Source of the DNA: an archaeon
Lineage (GTDB): Archaea; Nanobdellota; Nanobdellia; Woesearchaeales; GW2011-AR9
NCBI GenBank assembly: GCA_020053615.1
Contig: JAGVMW010000206.1
Coordinates: forward strand, 1 to 5,625
Reading direction: 5' to 3'
Length of the DNA stretch: 5,625 bases
Shown here: piece by piece, positions 5,394-5,625 of the stretch
Layout of the letters: each line of letters starts with the position of its first letter
How positions within the stretch are numbered: position 1 is the first letter of the stretch
Position numbers and translations under genes: made by a program
The notes under the pieces: generated by a model
The model's database searches: none
Told to the model about the DNA's origin: nothing
What the model saw: the letters and a program-made list of their open reading frames with translations, nothing else

Positions 5394-5398
5394 ACCTC
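5394..5398 (-). promoter_or_regulatory. Shine-Dalgarno site GAGGT of L7Ae
   Basis: TGAGGTCAAACAAAATG on the minus strand gives GAGGT with 8 bases to the ATG. The same GAGGT/AGGTGA type of site precedes S28e, L24e, ndk and EF-2. Its first bases double as the TGA stop of a 13-codon leader frame. Confidence 0.75.
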
Positions 5399-5438
5399 AG
5401 TTTTGTTTATTAAATTTAAATATCGGGTAACAATTCAT
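5397..5438 (-). CDS. Possible 13-residue leader peptide before L7Ae
   Basis: A frame ATG...TGA encodes MNCYPIFKFNKQN. A strong AAGGAGG (5457-5451) lies upstream, though the 12-base spacing to the ATG is longer than ideal. The TGA overlaps the L7Ae GAGGT site and the next ATG is 11 bases on, exactly as at the L24e-ndk junction. It may be a real leader peptide or chance; the ATG falls in a hairpin. Confidence 0.25.
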   Translation of the reverse strand: MNCYPIFKFNKQN

Positions 5439-5452
5439 TAGAATCTGCTACC
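5426..5452 (-). promoter_or_regulatory. Bulged stem-loop in the L7Ae mRNA leader
   Basis: On the minus-strand RNA, GGUAGC (5452-5447) pairs with GUUACC (5431-5426), with one G-U pair. After a single bulged A, GAUUC pairs with GAAUU around the loop UAAU. That gives 11 base pairs with one bulge. The 5' side overlaps the end of the AAGGAGG site, and the loop holds the start of the tiny frame's AUG, so folding could limit ribosome access. No clear tandem G-A kink-turn is seen. Confidence 0.45.
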
Positions 5453-5457
5453 TCCTT
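5451..5457 (-). promoter_or_regulatory. Unassigned strong Shine-Dalgarno sequence AAGGAGG
   Basis: This is the strongest anti-SD match in the operon region, better than those of the ribosomal genes, yet it lies 65 bases before the L7Ae ATG. It is followed only by a 13-codon frame and lies inside the end of a 7-codon frame. Confidence 0.5.
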
Positions 5458-5502
5458 GCAAACCAAGTCATTGGTATGTATGTTCTTCTCTAAACCGCAG
5501 CT

Positions 5503-5513
5503 TATTTATAAAG
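5503..5513 (-). promoter_or_regulatory. TATA box of the ribosomal protein operon promoter
   Basis: CTTTATAAATA on the minus strand is a good archaeal TATA box. Transcription would begin about 26 bases on, near 5482, giving a leader of roughly 100 bases before L7Ae. A second AT-rich stretch, ATATTTAAATTTAA (5423-5410), also resembles a TATA box, but a start about 26 bases from it would fall inside or after the L7Ae Shine-Dalgarno site, so the upstream box is preferred. Confidence 0.5.
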
Positions 5514-5625
5514 ATTGCTGGAGTGGATGGCTGTGGGACAGTAAAACTAGGTTCCCACCCAAAATAGATTATGCCACAAAGTAGTTAACCCATATGCTGT
5601 GTCAATCCGTTCCTCTCTTTTCTGA
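5514..5625. other. Right-edge region without a recognised gene
   Basis: No rRNA, tRNA or known protein was recognised here. A small inverted repeat GTGGGA (5533-5538) / TCCCAC (5553-5558) is present. On the minus strand one frame is open from the window edge (5624) to a TAG at 5549-5547, reading as 25 residues that include REERIDTAYGLTTLWHNLFW. It could be the C-terminus of a gene lying outside the window, but it is too short to judge. Confidence 0.4.

Noticed and set aside
5012..5413. 133-codon open frame on the plus strand opposite L7Ae
   Set aside because: It is antisense to L7Ae and the start of S28e, with no ribosome site or family features.
5533..5558. Possible tRNA or small RNA built on the GTGGGA/TCCCAC repeat
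   Set aside because: There is no cloverleaf, T-loop consensus or anticodon arm, and a 6-bp repeat of this spacing can arise by chance.
5547..5624. C-terminus of a minus-strand gene entering from the right edge
   Set aside because: Only 25 codons are visible, with no family signal; it is noted within the edge region but not called as a gene.

Overview
The window looks like a chromosomal piece of an archaeon, most likely from the DPANN group (Woesearchaeota/Pacearchaeota-like). Four things point there: eukaryote-type ribosomal proteins L7Ae, S28e and L24e in the classic archaeal order; an archaeal EF-2 with an intact diphthamide histidine motif; archaeal TATA-like promoters with GAGGT/AGGTGA Shine-Dalgarno sites; and a small ribbon-helix-helix antitoxin of a kind common in these lineages. 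The lineage call is inference from protein character. No database was searched.

Layout, left to right. Bases 1 to about 106 (+) resemble the extreme 3' end of an archaeal 23S rRNA. About 60 bases later comes a two-gene type II toxin-antitoxin module (+, 167-694): an RHH-type antitoxin, probably of the DUF2683 kind, directly abutting a RelE/ParE-fold toxin. The rest of the assigned genes lie on the minus strand. Nearest the module, and convergent with it, are two unrecognised small proteins (1606-1100, then 1080-775) that look co-transcribed; the second ends in two back-to-back hairpins. Then, read from the right, comes a translation operon: L7Ae (5385-5062), S28e (5049-4711), L24e (4709-4410), nucleoside diphosphate kinase (4398-3907) and EF-2 (3857-1659), followed by oligo-T tracts that probably end the transcript.

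The operon combines ribosome assembly (L7Ae is also the kink-turn-binding core of archaeal box C/D, H/ACA and RNase P particles), GTP supply (Ndk) and GTP use in translocation (EF-2). In many archaea the gene after ndk is infB (aIF5B); here it is EF-2. Gaps are 12, 1, 11 and 49 bases, and stop codons often overlap the next Shine-Dalgarno site.

The most interesting parts are the roughly 100-base leader of L7Ae (a second strong Shine-Dalgarno site, two tiny open frames and a bulged hairpin), the altered G1 and G2 motifs of EF-2, the extended S28e and L24e, the two-gene unknown cassette with its tandem hairpins, and the toxin-antitoxin pair lodged just behind an rRNA gene. I see no clear evidence of a wholly new multi-gene system; the unknown cassette is the nearest candidate.
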